Assembly (NCBI GenBank): GCA_963772515.1
Contig: CAVYXC010000004.1
Location: forward strand, 1-64,000
Direction of reading: 5' to 3'
Source of the DNA: JAFAHD01 sp963772515
GTDB taxonomy: Bacteria > Vulcanimicrobiota > Vulcanimicrobiia > Eremiobacterales > Eremiobacteraceae
Length of the DNA: 64,000 nt
Made by a program: the position numbers and the translations under genes
Part shown: in pieces, positions 8,592 to 19,865 of the stretch
How positions within the stretch are numbered: the stretch's first letter is position 1
Layout of the letters: each line of letters begins with the position of its first letter
Notes under the pieces: generated by a model
The model's database searches: none
Seen by the model: the letters and a program-made list of their open reading frames with translations, nothing else
What the model was told of the DNA's origin: nothing

Positions 8592-10320
8592 CCATCGGCG
8601 AGCTTAGCGAGCAAATAGACGCTCTCAATGAAACCCGCGATTTTGATGACGACGATGCCTTTGTATTCTGGTTCCTGAAGGCGTACTTGACGGAATCGGA
8701 TGAGCTTGCCGCCGCCGCAGTCCGAGGCACAAGTGGCGACAAAAACTGCGATGCCATTCTCATCGACAGTCGCGCAAAACAAGTAAGCATTATACAGGGT
8801 AAGTTTCATCTCTCCCTCGGAAGGTGCGTGAAAAATATAATGACGTGATAAGCTTTGCGAATCTAGCAAGAATTGTCTTTGGGAACGACAAAGATCGCGA
8901 GAGCTTTTACAGCGACTTGAACCCAGGTGTAAAGAAGGCTCTCAAAGATGCCGTCCGACTCATACGAAACGAAAACTATTCACTGAGGCTGTATTACGTC
9001 ACAACGGGTCGTATAAGCGCTAAGCTTGAGAAGGAAGCCCGAGCTCGATCTGGTCGGAAAGGACCGATCCAATGTTTCGGCTCAGCGGCCGTAACGCGCA
9101 TATTCCAGGATTATCTCACTGGCGTCGCGCCAGCAGTCCCGGAGATTTTTATCCCGATAGCCGCTCGGCATAGTGCAGGCGGTAAGTCCGTGCTCGCAAG
9201 GGTTGATTCCGAAAACGGGGCTAGAGCGTGGGTTTTCTCGGCTCAAACATCCGATATCGCTAGGATATACAGGCAGGTGGGGGTTCGGCTGTTTGCAAGA
9301 AACATACGCGGGTACCTCGGCTCGAAAGGGGTCAATGCTGATATCGCATCGACGCTTGACGATGAGCCCGAGAATTTCTGGTATTTCAACAACGGAATTA
9401 CATTTGTCTGTGACTCCGTGACTGAAGAGCGAAGGCAAAGGTTACCTGGGCTAGTCCTCGAGCACGCTCAGATCATAAATGGTCAACAGACGACGCGAGC
9501 CCTCGATGAAGTGAACACAGACAAAGCATCTGTGTTGGTCAGAGTTATCCAGATTGCTCGCGCCGATGGCGCCGCCACTTTCGAGCATCTGGTTGAAACC
9601 ATTGTGCAAGCAACAAACCGGCAAACGGCCATCACCGAATCGGATTTGATATCAAATGATGAAAAGCAAGTACACTTAGAATTCGCGCTTCGACCGCGAG
9701 GCTATCAATATATCCGCAAGCGAATGTCCAAGAGCGAAGCGCGAGACCTAAATTCACCACTCACGCCTTTTCAAATCAAGAAGGATGAATTCGCTAAAGC
9801 CGTTGCAGCTTGCGAGCTGGATCCTTCCCTGATTCTTACAGGCGGTACGCAGGCGTTGTTTGGTGCGGACTACTACGAAGATGTATTCAAAGCGAACACC
9901 GCTTCATACTACTTGACACGCTATTGGCTTATGAAGCAGATGATGGCGGCGGCCAAGGTCAAGAAGAACCCGCGGCGGGCCTACGCAAAGTGGCACACCC
10001 TAAGGCTCGTTTGGAACGAGCTGCGCAGCACCATGAGTGGAGAGGGTGCCTCCAGGTTCGAAAAAGCGTGCAAGAAGCGCACGAAAAGCGTGTTGACACC
10101 GCTACACGCGGCAATAACGCAGGCTTTTTATGGCGTTCTCGAATTCTATGCGAAGGAAGGCGGATCCGGTGATCGCCAGACCTTTTTCAAGCGGTCGGCT
10201 CTACTCCCGGATCTCCAACAGTTTTGGCGTCGAAGGACAAATGCCAAGCGCCGCCGTCGATTTGACGCCGCTATTGCGAAATTCGAATTGAGGGTGGAAA
10301 AAGTTCAGCTGCGAGCGTGA
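8579..10320 (+). CDS. AIPR family abortive infection phage resistance protein (frameshifted near 8815)
   Basis: About 580 residues after bridging one shift. The first part has the AIPR N-terminal pattern (FVFWFLKAYL, then GDKNCDAILID and VSIIQGKF); the rest has the hallmark motifs NFWYFNNGITFVCD and AQIINGQQTTRALDEV. AIPR proteins are linked to abortive infection and often sit beside restriction-modification or STAND genes; their biochemical activity is not established. The first frame ends at 8848 and the second is open through this region, so one base gained or lost between about 8806 and 8823 explains the break. The 13-base overlap with the STAND gene argues for one operon. Confidence 0.82.
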
Positions 10321-10749
10321 GCGACTACCCGCACGATTTTCGACAAAATAGCCCGCAATTGCCTGCGTGAATCCGAATCTCGCTCGCTCAACTGATGCTC
10401 CCAGATTCGAAGCACTCTCCAGCCAGCTTGCTCGAGCACGGCAGTGGCGACTTTATCGCGCTTAATGTTAGCCTTCAGCTTCGGCCCCCAATAGGCTCTG
10501 TTAGTCTTTGGACGCCGGAAGCAGTCTGGACATGCATGCCAAAAGCAGCCGTCAACCATCACAATCAAGCGCGCCTTGGGGAAAGTGAAGTCGGGCCGAA
10601 TATAGCGCAGTCCGCCGCCAGGGTACTGAAAACAGGTTATGGCGACGCCAGCCGACGATGTGATTTTCCCTGAACATGGACATGATTCGTTGTTCCGTTG
10701 AGCATTTGAGCGACCGCGGCATCCTTGACATCATCTCCGAGCGGTTCAT
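10305..10749 (-). CDS. vsr: very short patch repair endonuclease Vsr (frameshifted near 10628)
   Basis: About 147 residues after bridging. Vsr nicks at T:G mismatches created by deamination of 5-methylcytosine in sites methylated by a partner C5 methyltransferase. N-terminal part: MNRSEMMSRMPRS then a conserved helix; after the shift the core reads YIRPDFTFPKARLIVMVDG then CFWHACPDC, containing the expected catalytic Asp (RPDF) and the FWH histidine, followed by WGPKLKANIKRD and GWRVLRIWEHQL. It overlaps the 3' end of the methyltransferase gene by 113 bases in another frame, an exaggerated version of the dcm-vsr overlap of E. coli. It is convergent with the AIPR gene, with a 16-base overlap. 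Confidence 0.85.
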
Positions 10750-12048
10750 CAGCGTCTCCTAATACATCCATCTCTGCGATCTGAGTCGCTATCTTAGTGA
10801 CAATCCCCGTCACGAGCGCATTGCCCATAAAAAAGGCGCGGCGAGAATCGGAGAGGCCCGGCAGTCTAGTGTGGTTAGAGCGGAAACCGTTGAGACGTTC
10901 TAGTTCTACTGGCGTGAGTCGCCGATAACCGCTTTTCCCAAATCGGATGACATGTTTGAACCGCGACGGTGAACGGCCCCCTTCGCCGGTCACAATTGTC
11001 CTGGCCGGCCTGTCAATGGAATCGGGGAAAGGAATCGGTCCTTCATCGTATGTGTAAACAACACCATTCCGCTTTTTCCGTTGAAGGCTCTTCGCTCCTT
11101 CGAGCGTCTCCCACACGATTTCTTCATCGCGGGCGACGCGATACTCGGGCGGAACTTTCGATTCTTCAATCAATACATGCCTGAGCAGTTTCTTTCTGCC
11201 GGCGTGCCGGGCAAGCAACTTGGCAGTGTAAACACTACCGCCGATTGCGACGCCGCCGTTCCTGAACGGCGATCGTGCCGCACCGCTGGAATTGAAGACC
11301 TCGCTAACAGTGACGGGGTCTAGGGGCAGGGAAAGCGAGGCTAATGGAAGCTGATCCTCCTCGCAGACGCACGTGAAAGCCCTCGCGAGCACACCACCCC
11401 TGTATCCAGGACCATGGATTCGTCTCGATGAGTTGCCGACCTCGAGTTCCCGGCCCATACGCGACGATGAAGACGCGCCTCCGTCTTTGGGGGAAGCCAT
11501 GATCTGCCGCGTTTATGACTCTCCATTCAGCGGCGTATCCAAGCTCGTTCAAGCTGGAAGGGTGATGGCAAAGTCTCGTCCACGCTGCTGCGCCGGAGAG
11601 TTAAGCAGCCGGTCAACATTCTCGAGTAGCAGGAGTGGTGGTCGCTTCTCTTTGACGATTCTATAGATTTCCCACCAGAGCACACCCTTTTTCCCGATGA
11701 TGCCCGTCGCCTGGTTAAGCGTCCTCGCCACGGAATAGTCCTGGCAGGGGAAGCCACCAACCAACAGGTCCGCATGTGGAATAGTCGCGGCGGGTACTGT
11801 GGCGATGTCTTCGTTAGAGTGTGTCCCATCTTTCCAATGACGGCGGTAAACTTGTGATGCATACTGACCTCGTTCACCGGGTTCCCATTGGTTGCTCCAG
11901 ACAACCCTGAACACTGCGCGACCACACGCCTTGATTAACCGTCTATTTGCTCTATCAAGTCCTACCCGAAAACCTCCAACGCCTGCGAAAGCTCGACGAC
12001 GTCAATTCGCCTCGCTGGTGCGGTCTCAGGTTGTCTATTTGTTTCCAT
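10637..12048 (-). CDS. DNA (cytosine-5-)-methyltransferase, type II RM (three frameshifts)
   Basis: About 470 residues when three shifts are bridged. From the ATG at 12048 the protein runs RRIDVVEL, then (after a missing T in the T-run at 11987-11990) FAGVGGFRVGL, the AdoMet-binding motif I. Motif IV GGFPCQDYSV has the catalytic cysteine, motif VI LLLENVDRLL the ENV triad, and motif VIII is NAADHGFPQRRRRVFIVAY after a second shift near 11560. After a third shift near 11395 come VLARAF and the C-terminal motifs RRLTPVELERLNGF and FFMGNALVT. It would protect host DNA against the divergent BglII-like endonuclease. Breaks at homopolymers suggest sequencing error, but decay is possible. Confidence 0.85.
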
Positions 12049-12289
12049 CTCGGACTGACTATTTATCACCCTCCCGTCAAAAACCCTGGATCCTTGCGCA
12101 AATCGTCGGTTAGGCCGGACCCCAATCTAGTTTCAAGCCACAAGCCGGTCGCTGCGGAGCAGAATCCGCCCAGCCACGAGGACCGGCGCGCTCTAACGGC
12201 CTGTCCCGGGCGAGGTTGGTAACAGGTAGCATTCGGAATAAGACCGGCTGATTTTGTCTGACACGAGCTCATTGACGCTGGGGAGCATT

Positions 12290-12954
12290 TTGAAACTAGA
12301 ATTTAAGTCTCACCACTACGGTCTGGAGCTCATTGAACATGTTCATCCTTCGTTGTGGCGAGAAATCAAGAGGCTCTCGAGGCTATAACCGACGAGGACC
12401 TCATACGAGAGTTTCCTGGGAGAAAGACGCCTAAGAGCATCTCTGGACCAATAAACGTTCTGGCCAAGAGGGAGCTGGTAAAGCGAGGCTGGATTCCAGA
12501 AGCCGCGATCTTCAATGATGCAATCTACCGGGAGCAGAAGCGTTGGCGACTTGACTTCGCAAAACGAGATCATACCGGCGGAGTCGCCGTTGAGGTAGCA
12601 TTTAACCACGCTGAAGCCATCGCGTGGAATCTCATCAAGCCGGTCCTATCTAGCCAGTTGAACCACGTCGAGAAAGAGTTTCAGACCGATATAGGTGTGA
12701 TTATCATGGCAACTGAGGCGCTCAAGAAAGCGGGCGGCTTCGATAGCGCGGTTGGCACGTTCGAGCAGTTTGGGCGATATCTTACACCATTCGATAACAT
12801 CCTGACGGCGCCATTGGTGCTAGTCGGTCTAACTGCACCTGCTTCGTTCAGAATCGAGGTCGAGTCAAAGGATGGCAAGAAGTTTGCGTTACTGGTCCTC
12901 CTAGAGCGTCAAGAGGTACCACCCGAAATTAGCTTCTCGGCTGATGGCGAGTGA
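12290..12954 (+). CDS. BglII/BstYI-like type II restriction endonuclease (frameshifted near 12366)
   Basis: About 221 residues after bridging. The segment DFAKRDHTGGVAVEVAFNHA followed by EAIAWNL near residue 95 matches the catalytic strand region of the BglII/BstYI family, with acidic residues and GVAVEV in place. The N-terminus KLEFKSHHYGLELIEHVHPS then LWREI precedes the shift and resembles the family start (SHxNGLExI); it begins at TTG 12290 with GGGGAG five to six bases upstream. A single missing base near 12366 separates it from EALEAITDEDLIREF. The open frame alone would start at GTG 12355. Divergent from the methyltransferase, with 241 bases between and no controller gene. Confidence 0.75.
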
Positions 12955-13003
12955 GTCCTTACCAAAACGGAAGCTCCTGCAGACTCGCTTGTCGCTTAGA
13001 TTG

Positions 13004-15250
<2,247 letters not shown>

Positions 15251-15252
15251 CT

Positions 15253-15276
15253 GTAGCGGTCGAATTTATTCGACTG
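15253..15276 (+). repeat. palindromic repeat, subtype CTGTAG...GATCGA
   Basis: TAGCGGTCGAATTTATTCGA followed by CTGATC; arms around a TT centre, with one imperfect base at the right end. It lies exactly where the RND reading frame loses homology and supplies the in-frame TAA. It shares its CTGTAG left flank and GATCGA right flank with the copy at 48724. Confidence 0.85.
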
Positions 15277-15402
15277 ATCGACGCGAAGGTTGACGGGCGC
15301 GGTCTTCCGCGTGCTGGTAAACCCGGTTGGGGCGTTGCCCGGCGGCAGGGCTAGTCTGAGGCCTGCATGGGGGCGGAAAATACGCGGCGTTTCCCAATGA
15401 CC

Positions 15403-16224
15403 TCATGGGGCAATATTGAACCGGCGCCGCAGAATTCGATAGAAGAGCGGCTCGGGTGTCAGAGTACGTGCCAACAGCACCCGGCCCGCGTCCCCGCACG
15501 GATATCGAAAGCGCGGGTGTTCCGCCCGCAGCGCCGCAAGGACCGACGACGCCACGACTGATGGCCCAGGAGACGCGTCGATCTGCCGCCGGACCGATTC
15601 AGCCGCCGCGTTGCGCCAGCGATCGTATGCCGCGATAGGAGCGGTCGCGCGCTCGCTGTGGTCGGCCAGGCCGGTGCGGATGAAGCCGGGCTCGATGACC
15701 GAGACGTGAATGCCGAACGGCGACACTTCGTGGAGCAGCGCCTCCGAGTAGCCTTCGATCGCGGCCTTGGTGGCCGAATACGCGCCCTGGAACGGCACCG
15801 CAACCCTGGCCGACAGTGAACCGATGTTGATGATACGGCCGCGCCGGCGCTCGCGCATGCTCGGAAGCACAGCCCGTGTCAGGCGCATGACACCGAAGAC
15901 ATTGACGTCGAACTGGGCGGCGATCTCCTCGTCGCTGCATTCCTCCGTCGCGCCCACGAAGGCGACGCCCGCGTTGTTGACGAGCACGTCGATTTGGCCG
16001 GCGCGCTCGAGCACCGTCCGCACGCATTGTTCAACCGACGCTTGGCTACGGACGTCGAGTGTCAGCATCTCAACGCCTGGCACCTTCAGTGCTTTGTCGG
16101 GATTACGCGCGGTGCCGAAGACGCGGTAGCCGTTCTCGGCCAGAGCGGTCGCGATCGCTGCGCCGATGCCGCCTGCCGCACCGGAGACCAGCGCGACCGG
16201 CGCCGACTTTTCACTATCCGTCAT
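15403..16224 (-). CDS. SDR family NAD(P)-dependent oxidoreductase
   Basis: A 273-residue classical short-chain dehydrogenase. The nucleotide-binding glycine motif is SGAAGGIGAAIA (about 14-25), the structural NNAG is at about 87, the catalytic Ser is in IINIGSLSA (about 138), and the YSATK catalytic Tyr/Lys pair is at about 153. Replacement of the usual TGxxxGIG by SGAAGGIG is conservative. Substrate not predictable. The tiny membrane peptide gene and its terminator lie upstream on the same strand, so this gene probably has its own promoter in 16225-16303. Confidence 0.92.
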   Translation of the reverse strand: MTDSEKSAPVALVSGAAGGIGAAIATALAENGYRVFGTARNPDKALKVPGVEMLTLDVRSQASVEQCVRTVLERAGQIDVLVNNAGVAFVGATEECSDEEIAAQFDVNVFGVMRLTRAVLPSMRERRRGRIINIGSLSARVAVPFQGAYSATKAAIEGYSEALLHEVSPFGIHVSVIEPGFIRTGLADHSERATAPIAAYDRWRNAAAESVRRQIDASPGPSVVASSVLAALRAEHPRFRYPCGDAGRVLLARTLTPEPLFYRILRRRFNIAP

Positions 16225-16303
16225 GATTTAAACCCTCCGACCACCTGGACTCAATCGCGGGGGTGCACTTCACCTTGCTCTTGTGATGATCCCAACAAAG
16301 AAA

Positions 16304-16329
16304 TGGGCGGCGGTTTTCACCGCCGCCCA
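16304..16329 (-). terminator. intrinsic terminator of the tiny membrane peptide gene
   Basis: Perfect 10-bp arms (TGGGCGGCGG / CCGCCGCCCA) with a 6-base loop. Read on the minus strand the hairpin is followed by TTTCTTTGTT, a U-rich tract, so it should terminate transcription coming from the 16367-16435 gene before the SDR gene. Confidence 0.7.
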
Positions 16330-16366
16330 CTTCAGTGGGTCGCCTGGGCTCGAGGCCCGGACAGCT

Positions 16367-16435
16367 CTATAACTTCAAGTGTCCGGTGACGACGAGCAGT
16401 ACGAGGGCGACTATCACGAGGATCGCGGTTAGCAC
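16367..16435 (-). CDS. 22-residue single-span membrane peptide
   Basis: GTG-initiated frame encoding a peptide that starts MLTAILVIVALVLLVVTG and ends in HLKL: an almost continuous hydrophobic helix with a short basic tail, like small bacterial inner-membrane peptides. Support comes from a strong ribosome binding site (GGAGGAGG, nine bases upstream) and a dedicated intrinsic terminator 38 bases downstream, giving a complete monocistronic unit. Function unknown; a type I toxin-like or membrane-stress peptide is conceivable. Confidence 0.55.
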   Translation of the reverse strand: MLTAILVIVALVLLVVTGHLKL

Positions 16436-16562
16436 TGTTCTCAGCCTCCTCCAATGAAGTTATTCATTGACATCATACTTGTACCCAGATCAAACCGCTG
16501 TTAATCCCCCATTTTGCGGCCACTTGATAAGTCTCGTCGTAACACGGTAAACTTAACTGCTG

Positions 16563-18263
16563 ATGGCCGACGACCGTTATAAGTGGGTGGCCCTGTCGAA
16601 CACGACGCTCGCCGTGTTCATGTCCACGCTCAACGGCTCGATCGTCATCATCTCGCTGCCCGCCATCTTCCGCGGCATCCATCTCGATCCGCTCGCGCCC
16701 GGCAACGTCAGCTACCTGCTGTGGATGATCATGGGCTATCTGCTCGTGCAGGCGATATTCGTCGTGACGCTGGGCCGCATGGGCGACATGTTCGGCCGCG
16801 TCAGGATCTACAACGCGGGCTTCGCGGTCTTCGCGATCGCGTCGGTGCTGCTGTCGCTCGATCCGTTCAATGGCGAAGGCGGTGCGCTCTGGCTGATCGG
16901 CTGGCGTTTGCTTCAGGCGCTGGGCGGCTCGATGCTCACCGCGCAATCGGTCGCGATCCTCACCGACGCGTTTCCGAACTACGAGCGCGGTCTGGCGCTC
17001 GGCCTCAATCAGGTCGCAGCCCTGGCCGGCCAATTCATCGGCTTGGTGGCGGGCGGCCTGCTCGCGGCCATCGACTGGCGCGCGGTGTTCTGGTTCAACG
17101 TGCCGGTCGGCGTCTTCGGCGCGATCTGGGCGTATCGCAAACTGCGCGACACCGCTCACGAGCAACGAGTTCCCATCGATTGGTGGGGCAACGTCACGTT
17201 CGCGCTCGGCCTGGGCGCCATTCTGATCTCCATCACCGCCGGCATTCATCCATATAAAAACCACAACATGGGCTGGACCAATCCCGCCATCATCGGCGGG
17301 CTCGCCGGCGGCGTCCTGCTGCTCGTGGCATTCGCGATCATCGAGTCGCGCGTCGCCGAGCCGATGTTCAACCTCGCGCTCTTCCGCATCCGCGCGTTCG
17401 CCGCCGGCAACGCGGCGAGTTTCGCCGCATCGGTCGCCCGCGGCGGATTGCAGTTCGTGCTCATCATCTGGCTGCAGGGCATCTGGCTGCCGCTGCACGG
17501 CTACGACTTCGCCAACACGCCGCTGTGGGCAGGCATCTTCTTATTGCCCTGGAGCGCGGGCTTCCTTATATCAGGCCCCACCTCGGGCTATTACTCGGAC
17601 CGTTTCGGAGCGCGTGCGTTCGCGAGCATCGGCATGCTCGTGTTCTGCGCCAGCATCATCGGTCTGATGCTGCTGCCCGTCGACTTCCCGTATTGGGCCT
17701 TCGCGCTGCTCATCGCCGCCAACGGCATCGGCATCGGCATGTTCAGCGCGCCCAACACCTCGGCGATCATGAGCAGCGTGCCGCCGCAGCAGCGCGGCGT
17801 CGCGTCGGGCATGCGCGCCACCATCCAGAACTCCGGCCAAGTGATGTCGATCGGGATTTTTTTCTCGCTGATGATCGCCGGACTTGCGACCAGCCTTTCG
17901 AGCACGCTGACGCAAGGATTGGAACAACAAGGCGTGCCCGCCGCGGTCGCCCAGCAAGCCGCCACGCTGCCGCCGGAGTCGACGCTCTTCGCCGCGTTGC
18001 TAGGTTTGAACCCGATCCAACAATTGCTCGAGCCGAGCGGCGTGCTCTCGACCTTGCCGGCCGCCAATCAACAGGTCCTCACCGGGCCGCCAGTTCTTTC
18101 CGGATCTCATCTCCGGCCCGTTCCATCACGGCCTGATCGTGGTCTTTTGCGTCGCCGCGCTGCTGTCGCTGCTCGCCGCGCTCGCATCGCTCTCGCGCGG
18201 AGACCGCTATTTCCATACCGCCTCAGACGAATCACCGATGAAAGAGGAACACGATGCCACTGA
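16563..18263 (+). CDS. DHA2 (14-TM) family MFS drug exporter, frameshifted C-terminus
   Basis: Polytopic protein of about 550 residues. Motif A GRMGDMFGRVRIYN follows TM2 and GSMLTAQSVAILTDAFPN resembles the motif C region of EmrB/QacA exporters, which extrude hydrophobic compounds by proton antiport. Near 18085 the run GGG appears to have one G too many: the printed frame then yields an Arg-rich tail, whereas the +1 frame continues as RQFFPDLISGPFHHGLIVV and the expected final membrane helix. Its 3' end overlaps the start of the isochorismatase-like gene, suggesting co-transcription. Confidence 0.88.
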   Translation: MADDRYKWVALSNTTLAVFMSTLNGSIVIISLPAIFRGIHLDPLAPGNVSYLLWMIMGYLLVQAIFVVTLGRMGDMFGRVRIYNAGFAVFAIASVLLSLDPFNGEGGALWLIGWRLLQALGGSMLTAQSVAILTDAFPNYERGLALGLNQVAALAGQFIGLVAGGLLAAIDWRAVFWFNVPVGVFGAIWAYRKLRDTAHEQRVPIDWWGNVTFALGLGAILISITAGIHPYKNHNMGWTNPAIIGGLAGGVLLLVAFAIIESRVAEPMFNLALFRIRAFAAGNAASFAASVARGGLQFVLIIWLQGIWLPLHGYDFANTPLWAGIFLLPWSAGFLISGPTSGYYSDRFGARAFASIGMLVFCASIIGLMLLPVDFPYWAFALLIAANGIGIGMFSAPNTSAIMSSVPPQQRGVASGMRATIQNSGQVMSIGIFFSLMIAGLATSLSSTLTQGLEQQGVPAAVAQQAATLPPESTLFAALLGLNPIQQLLEPSGVLSTLPAANQQVLTGPPVLSGSHLRPVPSRPDRGLLRRRAAVAARRARIALARRPLFPYRLRRITDERGTRCH

Positions 18264-18814
18264 CGACGTTGGACCCGAAGACCGCACTGGTCGTGATCGA
18301 TCTGCAGAAAGGGATAGTCGCCCGGCCTACGGTGCATCCGACCGCTGAGGTCGTGAAGCAGGCCGCGAGCTTGGCGGCGGCATTTCGCAAGCACAAACTT
18401 CCTGTCGTGCTGGTCAACGTCGACGGGCGCGCGCCCGGGCGCACGCAAGCCCCGCCGCCCAACGTCGCGCCGCCGCCGGACTGGACCGAACTCGCACCAG
18501 AATTGAACGCGCAGCCAAGTGATTATCGCGTCACCAAGCAGCGCTGGGGCGCGTTCACCGGAACTACGCTCGACGAGTATCTCAAGAGCCAGGGCGTCAC
18601 GCAGATCGTGCTCGCGGGCGTTTCGACGAGCATCGGCGTCGAATCCACCGCGCGCTCGGCCTACGAACTCGGCTACAACATAGCCTTAGCGACCGATGCG
18701 ATGACCGACATGGTTGCCGCGGCTCACGAGAACAGCATCGAACGCATCTTCCCGCGCCTCGGCGAAACCGCGACGACCGCCGAAATCATCGCCATGCTCG
18801 ATTGCCAAGGATAG
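18254..18814 (+). CDS. isochorismatase-like (cysteine hydrolase fold) protein lacking the nucleophile
   Basis: A 186-residue protein with the isochorismatase fold. Asp16 (ALVVIDLQKG) and Lys95 (RVTKQRWGAF) of the triad are present, but the strand that normally ends in the catalytic cysteine reads GVSTSIGVESTAR, so position 128 is Gly. Members of this subgroup with STSIGVEST are usually annotated only as hydrolases; without Cys it may use another mechanism or be a binding protein. RBS GAGGAA lies upstream of the ATG. A palindromic repeat begins directly after the stop. Confidence 0.88.
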   Translation: MPLTTLDPKTALVVIDLQKGIVARPTVHPTAEVVKQAASLAAAFRKHKLPVVLVNVDGRAPGRTQAPPPNVAPPPDWTELAPELNAQPSDYRVTKQRWGAFTGTTLDEYLKSQGVTQIVLAGVSTSIGVESTARSAYELGYNIALATDAMTDMVAAAHENSIERIFPRLGETATTAEIIAMLDCQG

Positions 18815-18815
18815 A

Positions 18816-18840
18816 TGGAGCGGTCGAATTCATTCGACCG
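18816..18840 (+). repeat. palindromic repeat copy
   Basis: TGGAG followed by CGGTCGAATTCATTCGACCG, two bases after the isochorismatase-like stop and ten bases before the stop of the convergent CPBP gene. Perfect 9-bp arms with a TC centre. Confidence 0.9.
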
Positions 18841-18850
18841 ACCAAAGGCT

Positions 18851-19753
18851 CTAGCTCGGGTGACCGGATCGGATAATCGGAAAAAGATACGCAGACGTAA
18901 ACGCGACCCAGTTCACGATGCCGTGCGTCAAGATCGCCGCCCAGAGGTTTCGCGTCCGGTAGAATACATACGCCTGGACCAACCCTGCGATGATCAGGTG
19001 TGGCAGCGCGTACGGCTCGAAGTGCCACAACCCGAAAAGGGTTGCGCTGACGAGCGCCGCCGGAACCGGTCCCATCCTTTGCACGAGTCCCGCGAACAGC
19101 AATCCGCGAAAAAGAGTCTCCTCTGCGATCGGCGTCACCACGGACCCTTGTAGAATGTCGATCACGTATGCGAGCACGCCGTGGTGGGTGGCGGTGATGG
19201 GAGTCGACAGACCCGGTAAACGATGGCCGACGATAAGCCTCAACGCGACCTGCGCGGCGATGCCCCCGAATACCACGAGGACCGCACCGACCAGACCGAA
19301 GCCGAGCTGCTCCGCCTTGGGCTTTATGAACCCAAACGCGCGCATTGAACGCGCGGGCAATAGCCCCCGCAAGCAATAGATCGTGCCGATCGCCGCTGCG
19401 GAGCGAGCAGTCACGCCCACCAGCAGCCGGGCCGGACTTTCGAGGAACACCCACAGAGCGTGCCTGTCTGCATGATCGTGCAGGAGCGCAATGAAACCCG
19501 GCAGGCTTCTCGCATCTGGGAACTTCCAAACGACGGCTGCCCAAACGGCTAGTATGTCCGCCAAGAAAAAGGCGACGAGGGCGGCGACGAAGACAACCGC
19601 TAACCCCCAAAGGCGCCACGTCCCCGGTTGAAACGCCGGCTCTTCGACGTTCGAAACGCCCTCCATCGGGGACGTTGCTTGGTCAGATACGCCCACGCGC
19701 AGCGGCTTCTCTGAGGTCTTGACACGCGGCCTCTTTTGCGTGAGACCAAACAT
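18851..19753 (-). CDS. CPBP family intramembrane metalloprotease
   Basis: About 300 residues from the ATG of MFGLTQKRP. Hydrophobic segments begin near residue 45. The three CPBP motifs are intact: EETLFRG (motif 1, in TPIAEETLFRGLLFAG), the FGLWHF histidine motif, and the late HGIVNW motif. The reading frame extends upstream to 19798, but that extension is translation of a palindromic repeat and is not counted. The gene is bounded by palindromes on both sides (18816 and 19769). It resembles the CPBP gene at the left edge in sequence and organisation. Confidence 0.88.
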   Translation of the reverse strand: MFGLTQKRPRVKTSEKPLRVGVSDQATSPMEGVSNVEEPAFQPGTWRLWGLAVVFVAALVAFFLADILAVWAAVVWKFPDARSLPGFIALLHDHADRHALWVFLESPARLLVGVTARSAAAIGTIYCLRGLLPARSMRAFGFIKPKAEQLGFGLVGAVLVVFGGIAAQVALRLIVGHRLPGLSTPITATHHGVLAYVIDILQGSVVTPIAEETLFRGLLFAGLVQRMGPVPAALVSATLFGLWHFEPYALPHLIIAGLVQAYVFYRTRNLWAAILTHGIVNWVAFTSAYLFPIIRSGHPS

Positions 19754-19768
19754 GCGTTCGGAAGTTGA

Positions 19769-19793
19769 TGGAGCGGTCGAATTTATTCGACCA
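19769..19793 (+). repeat. palindromic repeat copy
   Basis: TGGAG followed by CGGTCGAATTTATTCGACCA; the last arm base is changed. It lies 15 bases upstream of the CPBP start codon, in the region expected to hold that gene's promoter or leader. Confidence 0.9.
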
Positions 19794-19865
19794 CGCACCG
19801 CCTATCGCGGTATACGCTTTCAACGTAGTACGTTAATAACGTATAGTTCAGCCGAGCGGGTCGTC

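Noticed and set aside
15300..15375. Segment CTAGTCTGAGGCCTGC resembling the 3' end of a cobalamin riboswitch
   Set aside because: The conserved B12-box and central core elements are absent, and no suitable gene follows on that strand.
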